From positions 1 to 43,559 of IMG/VR virus record IMGVR_UViG_3300025132_008407: 43,559 bases of DNA, one strand, 5' to 3'. A program made the translations under genes and the position numbers. The DNA is from a virus. The notes under the pieces are model-generated. The model had not been told where the DNA came from. It did not search any database and saw nothing but the letters and a program-made list of their open reading frames with translations. This document shows, piece after piece, positions 37,503-43,559 of the stretch (position 1 is the first letter of the stretch; each line of letters opens with the position of its first letter).

Positions 37503-38327
37503 ATGGGATTCTTCACAGAAATCGAATCGTTAGAGCAAGTACCTCAATTTGAGGTTAGTAAAGAGCCGGTCTTTGATCGGAATAGTAATAGTATTCCTGG
37601 AGCGTTTTCGCTACGGCGTACTGATACAGGTCATCATCTAGGTATGGTGGGTGAGAGTTATCGACCTATTCAAATGGAGGAAATGGTTGATGTTATTAAT
37701 AAGGCGTCAAAGAAAATTGGCGATATTAACCATGTAGGCTATACTGAGTCGAAAAATGGTAAAAAATGCGTTATTCAATCTAAACTACCCGAGCCTATTA
37801 ATGTAGATGGTGATAAGGTTAATCCTTATTTTTATACCGTGATTGATCATTCCGGTATGGGATCTAATAAAGTTGTCCCTTCCACTATTCGCATTTCATG
37901 TGATAATGCTTTTCACCTTATTAAAAGCACCGGAGATAATCGCGCTCATCACGCTAGTACCTTTGATGATAGAGTAAAATCTATGATTGATAGTATTATT
38001 ACCTCAGTAGAGTCTGCTAAAAACTTTGAAGGTATTATGAAAAAGCTTAAAGGACTTAAGTTTTCAAGAAACGAGATGGTAAAGCTTACGCAAAAATTAA
38101 TTCCTGTTGAAGCGGAAGAGTCTACACGACGCGTTAATAAGCGTGAAAGAATCGTAGAGCTTTTTGAAAGTGGTAGAGGTAATTGCGGAGAAACAAGATG
38201 GGATGCATTGAATGCTCTTACTGAATATGAAACTCATAACGGGAAGCAGTCCGCTGCTAAGTTTATCCGCAATATGACTAACTCTAATCTCTCGCGGAAA
38301 GGACTTACACTACTTACTGCTGCTTAA
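37503..38327 (+). CDS. DUF932 family protein (phage/plasmid-like)
   Basis: The order GAFSLRRTDTGHHLGMVGESYRPIQ, QSKLPEPINVDGDKVNPYF, VVPSTIRISCDNAFHL and the C-terminal RWDALNALTEYETH follows DUF932, a family common in phages and plasmids that often lies beside replication or defence genes but has no proven activity. The length of 274 aa is typical. It uses more GC-ending codons than its neighbours, which together with the unstructured leader suggests strong expression. The next gene shares one base (TAATG). Confidence 0.75.
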   Translation: MGFFTEIESLEQVPQFEVSKEPVFDRNSNSIPGAFSLRRTDTGHHLGMVGESYRPIQMEEMVDVINKASKKIGDINHVGYTESKNGKKCVIQSKLPEPINVDGDKVNPYFYTVIDHSGMGSNKVVPSTIRISCDNAFHLIKSTGDNRAHHASTFDDRVKSMIDSIITSVESAKNFEGIMKKLKGLKFSRNEMVKLTQKLIPVEAEESTRRVNKRERIVELFESGRGNCGETRWDALNALTEYETHNGKQSAAKFIRNMTNSNLSRKGLTLLTAA

Positions 38328-38575
38328 TGATACAAGTTCATAGAGTATATCTCCCGTCGCCTATAGAACCAGGCGACGGGATACTCGCCGACGCTACTTG
38401 GAGTTTAAATAATAATGAGGAGCCTGTAGTTGATAATCTAAAGGTATACTTTATATTAGATAGTAATGTTGGTGAAAATGTATCAAATGAGATTGAATTG
38501 AATATATATCTATGGCTAGCGAGAATGGCATTAGAAGAGATTAAAACCTTTGTATTAAATGGAAGCGAATATTGA
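38327..38575 (+). CDS. Hypothetical protein (82 aa)
   Basis: No family recognised. The first third (VYLPSPIEPGDGILADATW) is unusually GC-rich because it encodes both arms of an 11-bp hairpin; the remainder is AT-rich like its neighbours. The predicted fold is one strand pair plus a C-terminal helix (LNIYLWLARMALEEIKTFVL). It starts within the DUF932 stop codon and overlaps the next gene by 17 nt. Confidence 0.55.
   Translation: MIQVHRVYLPSPIEPGDGILADATWSLNNNEEPVVDNLKVYFILDSNVGENVSNEIELNIYLWLARMALEEIKTFVLNGSEY
38352..38381. other. GC-rich perfect 11-bp hairpin inside a coding region
   Basis: TCCCGTCGCCT and AGGCGACGGGA are exact inverted complements around an 8-nt loop. It lies 25 nt inside the 38327 gene in an otherwise AT-rich region. 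No T-run follows, so it is not a classical terminator; it may regulate translation, protect the upstream DUF932 mRNA, or bind a protein. Confidence 0.8.
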
Positions 38576-38741
38576 AAATTATATTTTTAGGTTAGATTCA
38601 ATTGATAAACGAATCTTAGTTTATGAACGTGATGATATGAATGAAGCTTATAGCTTTATTGATATTGATGATGAAAATATTTCTGAAAAGGATTTTCATT
38701 ATGAAATTAGTGACTGGTACATGCAATTTATAAACAGATGA
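38559..38741 (+). CDS. Hypothetical small acidic protein (60 aa)
   Basis: No family recognised. It is acidic and aromatic (RLDSIDKRILVYERDDMNEAY), likely a small alpha/beta domain. It overlaps its upstream neighbour by 17 nt and the downstream basic protein by 4 nt, so it is probably translated by coupling. Confidence 0.5.
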   Translation: MEANIENYIFRLDSIDKRILVYERDDMNEAYSFIDIDDENISEKDFHYEISDWYMQFINR

Positions 38742-38878
38742 AAAGAAAAAATACTACAGTAAAAGAACGAAAAGTTAAAAGGCGTCCGGGCTGCCCTTCT
38801 AAAAAGAAAAGCTCAAATAATAAAAATAGTAAATGCTATAAAAAGAAGTATAGGGGTCAGGGTAAGACTAGAAAGTGA
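38738..38878 (+). CDS. Tiny highly basic protein (46 aa) with AT-hook-like core
   Basis: The product begins MKRKNTTVKERKVKRRPGCP and ends YRGQGKTRK; nearly half the residues are Lys or Arg, with two cysteines. KRRPGCPSKKK resembles an AT-hook (R/K-R-R-P-G-R-P-x-K) with Cys for the central Arg, and a late RGQGK may be a second basic patch. Such a protein could bind AT-rich phage DNA or RNA. Tight overlaps on both sides (ATGA upstream, TGATG downstream) support that it is a real gene. No homologue is recognised. Confidence 0.6.
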   Translation: MKRKNTTVKERKVKRRPGCPSKKKSSNNKNSKCYKKKYRGQGKTRK

Positions 38879-39435
38879 TGCCTAGATGTTTAGTATTTAG
38901 CACAGTTACAGATAAAGATAAAAGAGCTGTAGCTTTTAAGTATTGGATAAATGTTGAGAAAGACTATAGAACTGCTATAGCGTATACGGGATTTGATTAT
39001 GATAGAGAGGAGGAGCTAGATGGTATTTCAAACTACTTTTTTAACTCTTCTGATAAATGTAACATTAAAAATTTCTTAACATTCTTTAACTATTTTAAAG
39101 ATGAAAGTAAGCATCAATACGATTACTATTTTTTAGTTAACAGTAACTTGCTATTTCCTAATTATTTTTTACGTGATTACTTTAAAGAGGTAACAAATAT
39201 TAAAGCGGATATAAGTACCCCTGTCTTTGAAAAAGGTAGTAAGCATAAAAAGCTTACTCAACGCAGTAATTGTAGAACTTTCGAAATAAATTCATGTAGC
39301 GATGAAGTAGTATGCCTATCTAAGCGAGCTGCTAAAAAACTTGTTTCTTTAGATAAAAAAGTAAAATTTAACACAAAAACGTTTGATAACCTATCATTCA
39401 TGGCAATAAATTTTACTCCCATTAAATATGTATAA
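38878..39435 (+). CDS. Hypothetical protein (185 aa)
   Basis: No family recognised. YDYYFLVNSNLLFPNYFLRD in the middle resembles, distantly, the strand-turn-helix around the D-x-D of GT-A enzymes but has Asn instead of the acids, so a transferase call is not justified. The C-terminus is basic. ATG 38878 is preferred to the GTG one codon earlier because it shares its A with the upstream stop. It precedes the fibre genes with one-base overlap. Confidence 0.5.
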   Translation: MPRCLVFSTVTDKDKRAVAFKYWINVEKDYRTAIAYTGFDYDREEELDGISNYFFNSSDKCNIKNFLTFFNYFKDESKHQYDYYFLVNSNLLFPNYFLRDYFKEVTNIKADISTPVFEKGSKHKKLTQRSNCRTFEINSCSDEVVCLSKRAAKKLVSLDKKVKFNTKTFDNLSFMAINFTPIKYV

Positions 39436-40043
39436 TGGGTAGATTTTTTAATTTCAAAGGTTTAAGCGGAATAAGAGTTTCATTTGAACCAGAAGTAGTA
39501 GATGGTAATCAACTACTAACTTATAATTTTAGCTTAACAGGTAATCAGTTTAATGAACCTAATCCCATTTATCTATCAGCTGGTAATGATGTATCTCTCT
39601 TAAGAAACGATAAAAATTTTATTACAACAGGTGATGCTGATAATAGATTTTTAGAAAGAAGCGGAGGTACTATTGAAGGTAGTCTTAACATACAAGACAC
39701 TCTTTCAATTGAAAGAGAAGGTTATAGGATAGAACAAAAAAGTTTTATAACTGAAAATATAGGAACTTCCACAGCTAAAGTAGCTGTATTTAATAGAACA
39801 AATTTAAAGTTAATAAAATATTTATTAACAATTTTTGGATCAGGTTCAACCTCATGCGAGGTATTGGTAACACATAACGGTACTTCCGTCTCAGGTACTG
39901 TTTACGGTATAGTTGATGCTCAAGATGAGAGCGAATTAGACGATATAAATATATCGCTTTCTAACGATGAAGTATTTTTAAATATATCATCAACTGATGA
40001 AGGGAGAACTGCTATAATTAAAGCAGAAGCTATATATTCTTAA
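39435..40043 (+). CDS. Fibre/structural protein with C-terminal domain shared with the next fibre
   Basis: The middle contains the fibre-type phrases YLSAGNDVSLLRNDKNFITTG and GGTIEGSLNIQDTLSI, as in phage fibre shafts. The C-terminal ~100 residues (GTSTAKVAVFN, CEVLVTHNGTSVSGTVYGI, TDEGRTAIIKAEAIYS) align with the C-terminus of the gene at 40068. The N-terminus MGRFFNFKGLSGIRVSF has no obvious domain. It is probably an attachment or fibre-joint protein. A box ATTAAATA lies 6 nt before the ATG but inside the previous gene, so it may be chance. Confidence 0.55.
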   Translation: MGRFFNFKGLSGIRVSFEPEVVDGNQLLTYNFSLTGNQFNEPNPIYLSAGNDVSLLRNDKNFITTGDADNRFLERSGGTIEGSLNIQDTLSIEREGYRIEQKSFITENIGTSTAKVAVFNRTNLKLIKYLLTIFGSGSTSCEVLVTHNGTSVSGTVYGIVDAQDESELDDINISLSNDEVFLNISSTDEGRTAIIKAEAIYS

Positions 40044-40051
40044 TGGTTCTA

Positions 40052-40059
40052 AATAAATA
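40052..40059 (+). promoter_or_regulatory. Late-type promoter box before the long fibre
   Basis: AATAAATA, then 8 nt to the ATG at 40068. Confidence 0.5.
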
Positions 40060-40067
40060 TATACAGA

Positions 40068-42050
40068 ATGTTAGCTACTCAAGAGGTTGATTTATCAGAA
40101 ATTAAAAAGCTTGAAAACTTTTTAAAGGAGAGCTTACATTCACTAAAAAGAGAGCTTAAAAACGATTCATCTTTTTTGTTAAATAAGATTAATAATCTAG
40201 ATTACAAAAAGGTTATTACAGAAGATACAGAAAAAAACAATATTCTTCTTAAAAAAGAAATTGATTATGAGCTCGAATCATTTTATGAGCAAAAAGTTCT
40301 AGCCTTATCTCCAAGAATAGAAAATAATAAACAAGTCTTAGAAGAGTATGGAATCAAGTTTAATTTACTTAAAGAGCAATTTGCGGAGGAAATAGCCAAT
40401 TTAGTAAGAGCAGATGAAGCAACTGCTGATAAAGTTAGTGAAGCTTATAATAATTTAAATATAAATTTACAAGAAAGCTTTTCTACAGCTTCACAAAAGG
40501 TAGAAGAAGTAAAGTCTCATTTAAATGAATCATTAAAGATAATTGATGAAGCTCATACTGACATAACTTCAAAGGTTGATAATCTAAAAGAAGAGATGAA
40601 TTCTTCCTCTTCTGTTCTTACAAATAAAATAACATCAATTAAAGATCAATTATCTAATTCAATAAAATTACTTGATGAAAAGTTATTAAAGAGAATAGAT
40701 GATCAGACTTATAGTAAAGTAAAAGAAGATATATTTTTAAAATCTATTGAAAAGAGTAAAGAGTTAACTGAAAAAGTTGATAAAGATAAAAGTATACTTG
40801 AGCAAAAGCTAGAAGAGGCTGAACAATTAATTGAAAATAAGTATCAGCAATCTAAGAAAGACTTACAACAATATAAAGAGCTTTTAGAGAAAAAGGATTC
40901 TATACTTGAAGATAGTATTAGATCATCAACTAAAAAATATAGCAGACTCCTCAATAAGAAAACTAAATCTTTTTATTCTTCAATAGAAGTTGTAAAGGAA
41001 GAACTGACAGAAAAAGCTGAAAAAGCTAATTTAAAAATAAATGAATATTTTAATTCCAGAATTAATAAAATTCAAACTGAATATGCGACGCTAAATGATA
41101 ATACAAAACAAGGTATTATAAAGCTTATAGAAGATAAAAAGAAGGTATTAAAGGAAGATATACAAAGAGAGATTAGAAGCTTAAAAGATATTATAAACAA
41201 CGATGTAAAGAATGAAGTAAGGCAATTAAAAGATTTTATAACAGATAATATACCTGAGCAACCTGAAGAAGAGGAAGAAGAGTTTAATCCGGAAAAATTT
41301 AAATCTCAGTTTGAAAGTACAATCAATCAACGATTTAGTGATGAGCTAAGAAATTTACGACGTCATATAGAAAATTACGGTGGCGGAGGAGGATCTGTCG
41401 GAGTACAAGCTAAAGACAGTAATTTAGATGTAAAGAGCTTAGATGCATCACAAACCCTACTTTCAGCAGGTAGAGATTTAGCTGACATCTTTGCTAAAGC
41501 AGCTGATGCAGGTGTTACAAATGTAGTAGCTGGAGATGGTTTAACCGGCGGCGGAACTTCAAGCACGGTGACTTTAAATGCTGCAGCCGGAGATGGTATA
41601 ACTGTTAATGCAGATAGTATTCAGGTTAACGATACAGTAGCTAGAACTAATGCTACTAATACCTTTTCCCAATCTTTAAGCGCTAGTAATAAAGTAGTTT
41701 TATCTGATGAATTGCAACAAAGAAGCAATACTACTATAACTAAAAGAAATATTTTTAATGGTACTGTAGGGACTAGTGAAACAACTATTAATACTTTTGA
41801 TAAAGGAGGATTAAAATCTGCTAAATTAGTAGTAACATTATCAAAGAGTACTAAGCGTACTACATTCGAAATGTTAGTGAGCTATAATGATACATCTGTT
41901 TTTTCTACTACATATGCTATTTTAGATTCTCAAGCTGATTCCTTACTTGAATCAGTAGATGCTAGTAGTTCAGGCTCAACAATTGATATAGACATAACAG
42001 GATCAGAAAGTGGTATAGCTTGTATAGTAGAAGGTACATCTTTTTATTAA
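40068..42050 (+). CDS. Long tail-fibre-like protein: coiled coil, Gly hinge, fibre modules
   Basis: Residues 1 to about 430 are a near-continuous coiled coil rich in Lys, Glu, Leu and Ile (repeated K-E-E-L and heptads). An acidic PEEEEEE stretch and a GGGGGS hinge at about 438 follow. Then comes a module SAGRDLADIF (about 466) through GDGLTGGGTSSTVTL and GDGITV, shared with the next gene. The final ~110 residues match the C-terminus of the gene at 39435. This layout suits a trimeric long fibre or whisker-like virion appendage. No enzymatic motif is seen. Confidence 0.7.
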   Translation: MLATQEVDLSEIKKLENFLKESLHSLKRELKNDSSFLLNKINNLDYKKVITEDTEKNNILLKKEIDYELESFYEQKVLALSPRIENNKQVLEEYGIKFNLLKEQFAEEIANLVRADEATADKVSEAYNNLNINLQESFSTASQKVEEVKSHLNESLKIIDEAHTDITSKVDNLKEEMNSSSSVLTNKITSIKDQLSNSIKLLDEKLLKRIDDQTYSKVKEDIFLKSIEKSKELTEKVDKDKSILEQKLEEAEQLIENKYQQSKKDLQQYKELLEKKDSILEDSIRSSTKKYSRLLNKKTKSFYSSIEVVKEELTEKAEKANLKINEYFNSRINKIQTEYATLNDNTKQGIIKLIEDKKKVLKEDIQREIRSLKDIINNDVKNEVRQLKDFITDNIPEQPEEEEEEFNPEKFKSQFESTINQRFSDELRNLRRHIENYGGGGGSVGVQAKDSNLDVKSLDASQTLLSAGRDLADIFAKAADAGVTNVVAGDGLTGGGTSSTVTLNAAAGDGITVNADSIQVNDTVARTNATNTFSQSLSASNKVVLSDELQQRSNTTITKRNIFNGTVGTSETTINTFDKGGLKSAKLVVTLSKSTKRTTFEMLVSYNDTSVFSTTYAILDSQADSLLESVDASSSGSTIDIDITGSESGIACIVEGTSFY

Positions 42051-42067
42051 ATTAGACATACATGCGG

Positions 42068-42075
42068 AATAAATA
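42068..42075 (+). promoter_or_regulatory. Late-type promoter box before the last fibre
   Basis: AATAAATA, but with a 28-nt leader to the ATG at 42104 that includes a purine-rich GAGGGGAGAG, a possible ribosome binding site about 13 nt before the ATG. It is the exception to the leaderless pattern among late boxes. Confidence 0.45.
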
Positions 42076-42103
42076 ATAGCGAGGGGAGAGTGAACCTCAT
42101 GTT

Positions 42104-43559
42104 ATGTCCAATAAAGATTTTAAGGTAAAGAACGGGCTTACTGTCACTGAAAGTTTATCAGTTGGAGCAGGAGCTAATGTAGTAGGCTTAAGTGCATCGT
42201 CAACACGTAACGGATTTGTCTCAGCAGGACGAGACTTAGCTGATATTTTTGGAGGATCTGGATCTGGAACAATACAAGGAGTAACTGCTGGTTCAGGTTT
42301 ATCTGGAGGAGGTACATCCGGTACAGTTACATTAACTGTAGGAAGAGGGGATGGGGTAACTATAACAGATAATACTGTAGCTGTTGATAGTACAGTAGTA
42401 AGAACTTCCGGTAATCAAACTATAGCAGGTTGTAAGACATTTTCCGATAACACAACAATAACTGGAAACTTATCAGTTACAGGAGATATAACATGTATAG
42501 ATACTACCATATCTACTACTTCAGCTCTTTCAGTAGTAAATGCAGGTACAGGACCAGCTTTATTTGTACAACAAGATGGTAGTCAACCTATAGCTCACTT
42601 TGTTGACAAGAACGGTGATGATATATTCTTTAATGATAATGGTACTATTCAAACGCCTTACTTAAGCGCCGGTAGAAACACATGCTTTGGTAATTGCGTA
42701 GGTATAGGTACTAACTCTCCGGACTATACTTTGGATGTAGCCGGCGACATTGGCGTTGACCAATACATCTACCACAACGGAGATCCTAACACTTATCTTA
42801 ATTTTACAGATGATAGACTTAGATTTAATATTGGTGGTATATCATACATAGATTTAAACGATGCTGGTACCCAGCCACATGATATTACATTCAATGATGG
42901 TGGTAATAATGTAGATGTTACTATAAAGGGTACCGGTGCAAATGAAGGTAACCCGTTATTGAAGACTGATGCATCTACAAATAGGGTAGGAATCAACGGT
43001 ATAGGTGCTCCTGAAGCCGAATTGGAGGTTGATGGTACTATTCTAGCCACTGGCTCCGATCCTCATATTGGTATTGGTACAACTTCACCCGGAGAAGCGC
43101 TTACTGTATCTGGAAACATAAGTTCTAATGGTAGTCTTAGTGCTTCAGGTTCAGGATTTAATTATTTGGAGGGAAGGCTAGGTATTAATACAAATAGACC
43201 AGATTATATGCTCGATGTAGCTGGTAGTGTTGGTATTGGTGCATGCCTTATTCATAACGGCGATGATGATACTTTCATTAGTTTTTCTGATGATGATATT
43301 AATATTCAAGCAGGTGGTGTTAATTTTATAGACATTACTCAGGATACTAACAACGAAATCACTTTTAACGAAACAGGCGCAGACATAGACTTTAGAGCTG
43401 AGGGAGACTCTGACACACACTTACTTTTTGTTGATGCTGGTAATGATAAAATAGGTATAGGTACTGCTGCACCTGGAGAAAAACTTACCGTTGGAGGAAG
43501 TATAAGCTCTAACGGTCACTTTACAACAGAGTCATTAAGCGTTTCATCAACTAATAACG
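42104..43559 (+). CDS. Large tail-fibre protein, partial (runs off right edge)
   Basis: At least 485 codons without a stop, starting MSNKDFKVKNGLTV, a start typical of phage fibre proteins. Residues 40-49 (SAGRDLADIF) and the following AGSGLSGGGTSGTVTL repeat the module of the preceding fibre. From about residue 200 the sequence alternates GIGT-x-x-P-x-x-x-L-x-V-x-G-x-I motifs with beta-rich spacers, a pattern often found ahead of an intramolecular chaperone (peptidase S74) domain; that domain, if present, lies beyond the window. It probably binds host receptors. Confidence 0.75.
   Translation, partial: MSNKDFKVKNGLTVTESLSVGAGANVVGLSASSTRNGFVSAGRDLADIFGGSGSGTIQGVTAGSGLSGGGTSGTVTLTVGRGDGVTITDNTVAVDSTVVRTSGNQTIAGCKTFSDNTTITGNLSVTGDITCIDTTISTTSALSVVNAGTGPALFVQQDGSQPIAHFVDKNGDDIFFNDNGTIQTPYLSAGRNTCFGNCVGIGTNSPDYTLDVAGDIGVDQYIYHNGDPNTYLNFTDDRLRFNIGGISYIDLNDAGTQPHDITFNDGGNNVDVTIKGTGANEGNPLLKTDASTNRVGINGIGAPEAELEVDGTILATGSDPHIGIGTTSPGEALTVSGNISSNGSLSASGSGFNYLEGRLGINTNRPDYMLDVAGSVGIGACLIHNGDDDTFISFSDDDINIQAGGVNFIDITQDTNNEITFNETGADIDFRAEGDSDTHLLFVDAGNDKIGIGTAAPGEKLTVGGSISSNGHFTTESLSVSSTNN
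42699..43530 (+). repeat. Tandem fibre modules built on GIGT-type repeats
   Basis: Five cores occur: GIGTNSPDYTLDVAGDI, GINGIGAPEAELEVDGTI, GIGTTSPGEALTVSGNI, GINTNRPDYMLDVAGSV and GIGTAAPGEKLTVGGSI. The first and fourth are 480 nt (160 codons) apart, the third and fifth 384 nt, because the first unit carries an extra core the second lacks. Confidence 0.75.

Noticed and set aside
39421-39428. ATTAAATA box before the 39435 gene as a late promoter
   Set aside because: It lies inside the end of the upstream coding region and has two mismatches; chance is likely in AT-rich DNA.
38878-39435. Glycosyltransferase call for the 185-aa protein
   Set aside because: The resemblance to a GT-A D-x-D strand lacks the acidic residues (NSN instead).
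41375-41566. Minus-strand open frame opposite the Gly-rich fibre hinge
   Set aside because: Pro-rich antisense of a GGGGG stretch within a real fibre gene.
42793-43420. Two minus-strand open frames opposite the last fibre gene
   Set aside because: The plus strand holds a continuous repeat-bearing frame from 42104 to the window end.

Overview
The window reads as part of a large AT-rich, T4-like tailed phage, probably marine. The evidence is a PhoH-type ATPase at the left edge, a gp62-like clamp-loader subunit, a GroES/gp31-like co-chaperonin, a virion protein of a type I associate with T4-like marine phages, long fibre genes at the right end, and promoters of the T4 late type (TATAAATA and close variants). 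Genes are packed with 1-26 nt overlaps and few gaps. The host cannot be read from the sequence; a SAR11-type or other marine bacterium is only a guess. No rRNA, tRNA, CRISPR array or insertion sequence was seen.

Layout. 1-1800: end of PhoH (minus), then QueE and a small P-loop kinase-like protein. 1794-13029: an unbroken plus-strand operon of glycan genes: about ten putative glycosyltransferases, including a member of the mainly fungal GT15 family, a GDP-fucose-synthase-like enzyme, a PLP-dependent 3-dehydratase-like enzyme in which His replaces the catalytic Lys, and a methyltransferase. 13026-16844: a compact minus-strand operon encoding an RpiB/adenylyltransferase fusion, a PfkB/HldE-type kinase, AraD, a cupin, transaldolase and a HAD phosphatase. 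Together these look like a route to an ADP-activated sugar. 16900-21357: another glycosyltransferase, a DUF366-like protein, GDP-mannose 4,6-dehydratase, an alpha-1,2-fucosyltransferase, gp62 and an epimerase. 21370-25320: GroES, two small proteins, an FeS XPD/DinG-type helicase and the virion protein. 25317-27367 (minus): a GT9-like enzyme and a Cys-rich repeat fibre. 27414-31816: RecB-type nuclease, cupin, radical SAM/SPASM, DUF115-like, then on minus a 2OG oxygenase and an aminotransferase. 31869-36284: small acidic protein, GMP reductase, a GT2 enzyme, an epimerase/reductase resembling plant and giant-virus UDP-rhamnose enzymes, a nucleotidyltransferase and RmlB. 36287-39435: small unknown genes, a zincin and DUF932. 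39435 to the end: three fibre genes, the last running off the window.

How it fits together. Three activated-sugar routes can be proposed: GDP-6-deoxy sugars (fucose and/or colitose), NDP-L-rhamnose, and an ADP-linked pentose or heptose. About seventeen putative transferases could use them. The acceptor (virion, host envelope or DNA) is unknown. Two promoter classes recur, and both sit so close to the start codon that most first genes of operons should give leaderless mRNAs: a sigma70-like class (TTGnnn-N16-TATAAT-N5-7-start) and a T4-late-like class (nnTAAATA-N5-9-start). At three divergent gene pairs a leftward late box touches or overlaps a rightward sigma70-type -35 box.
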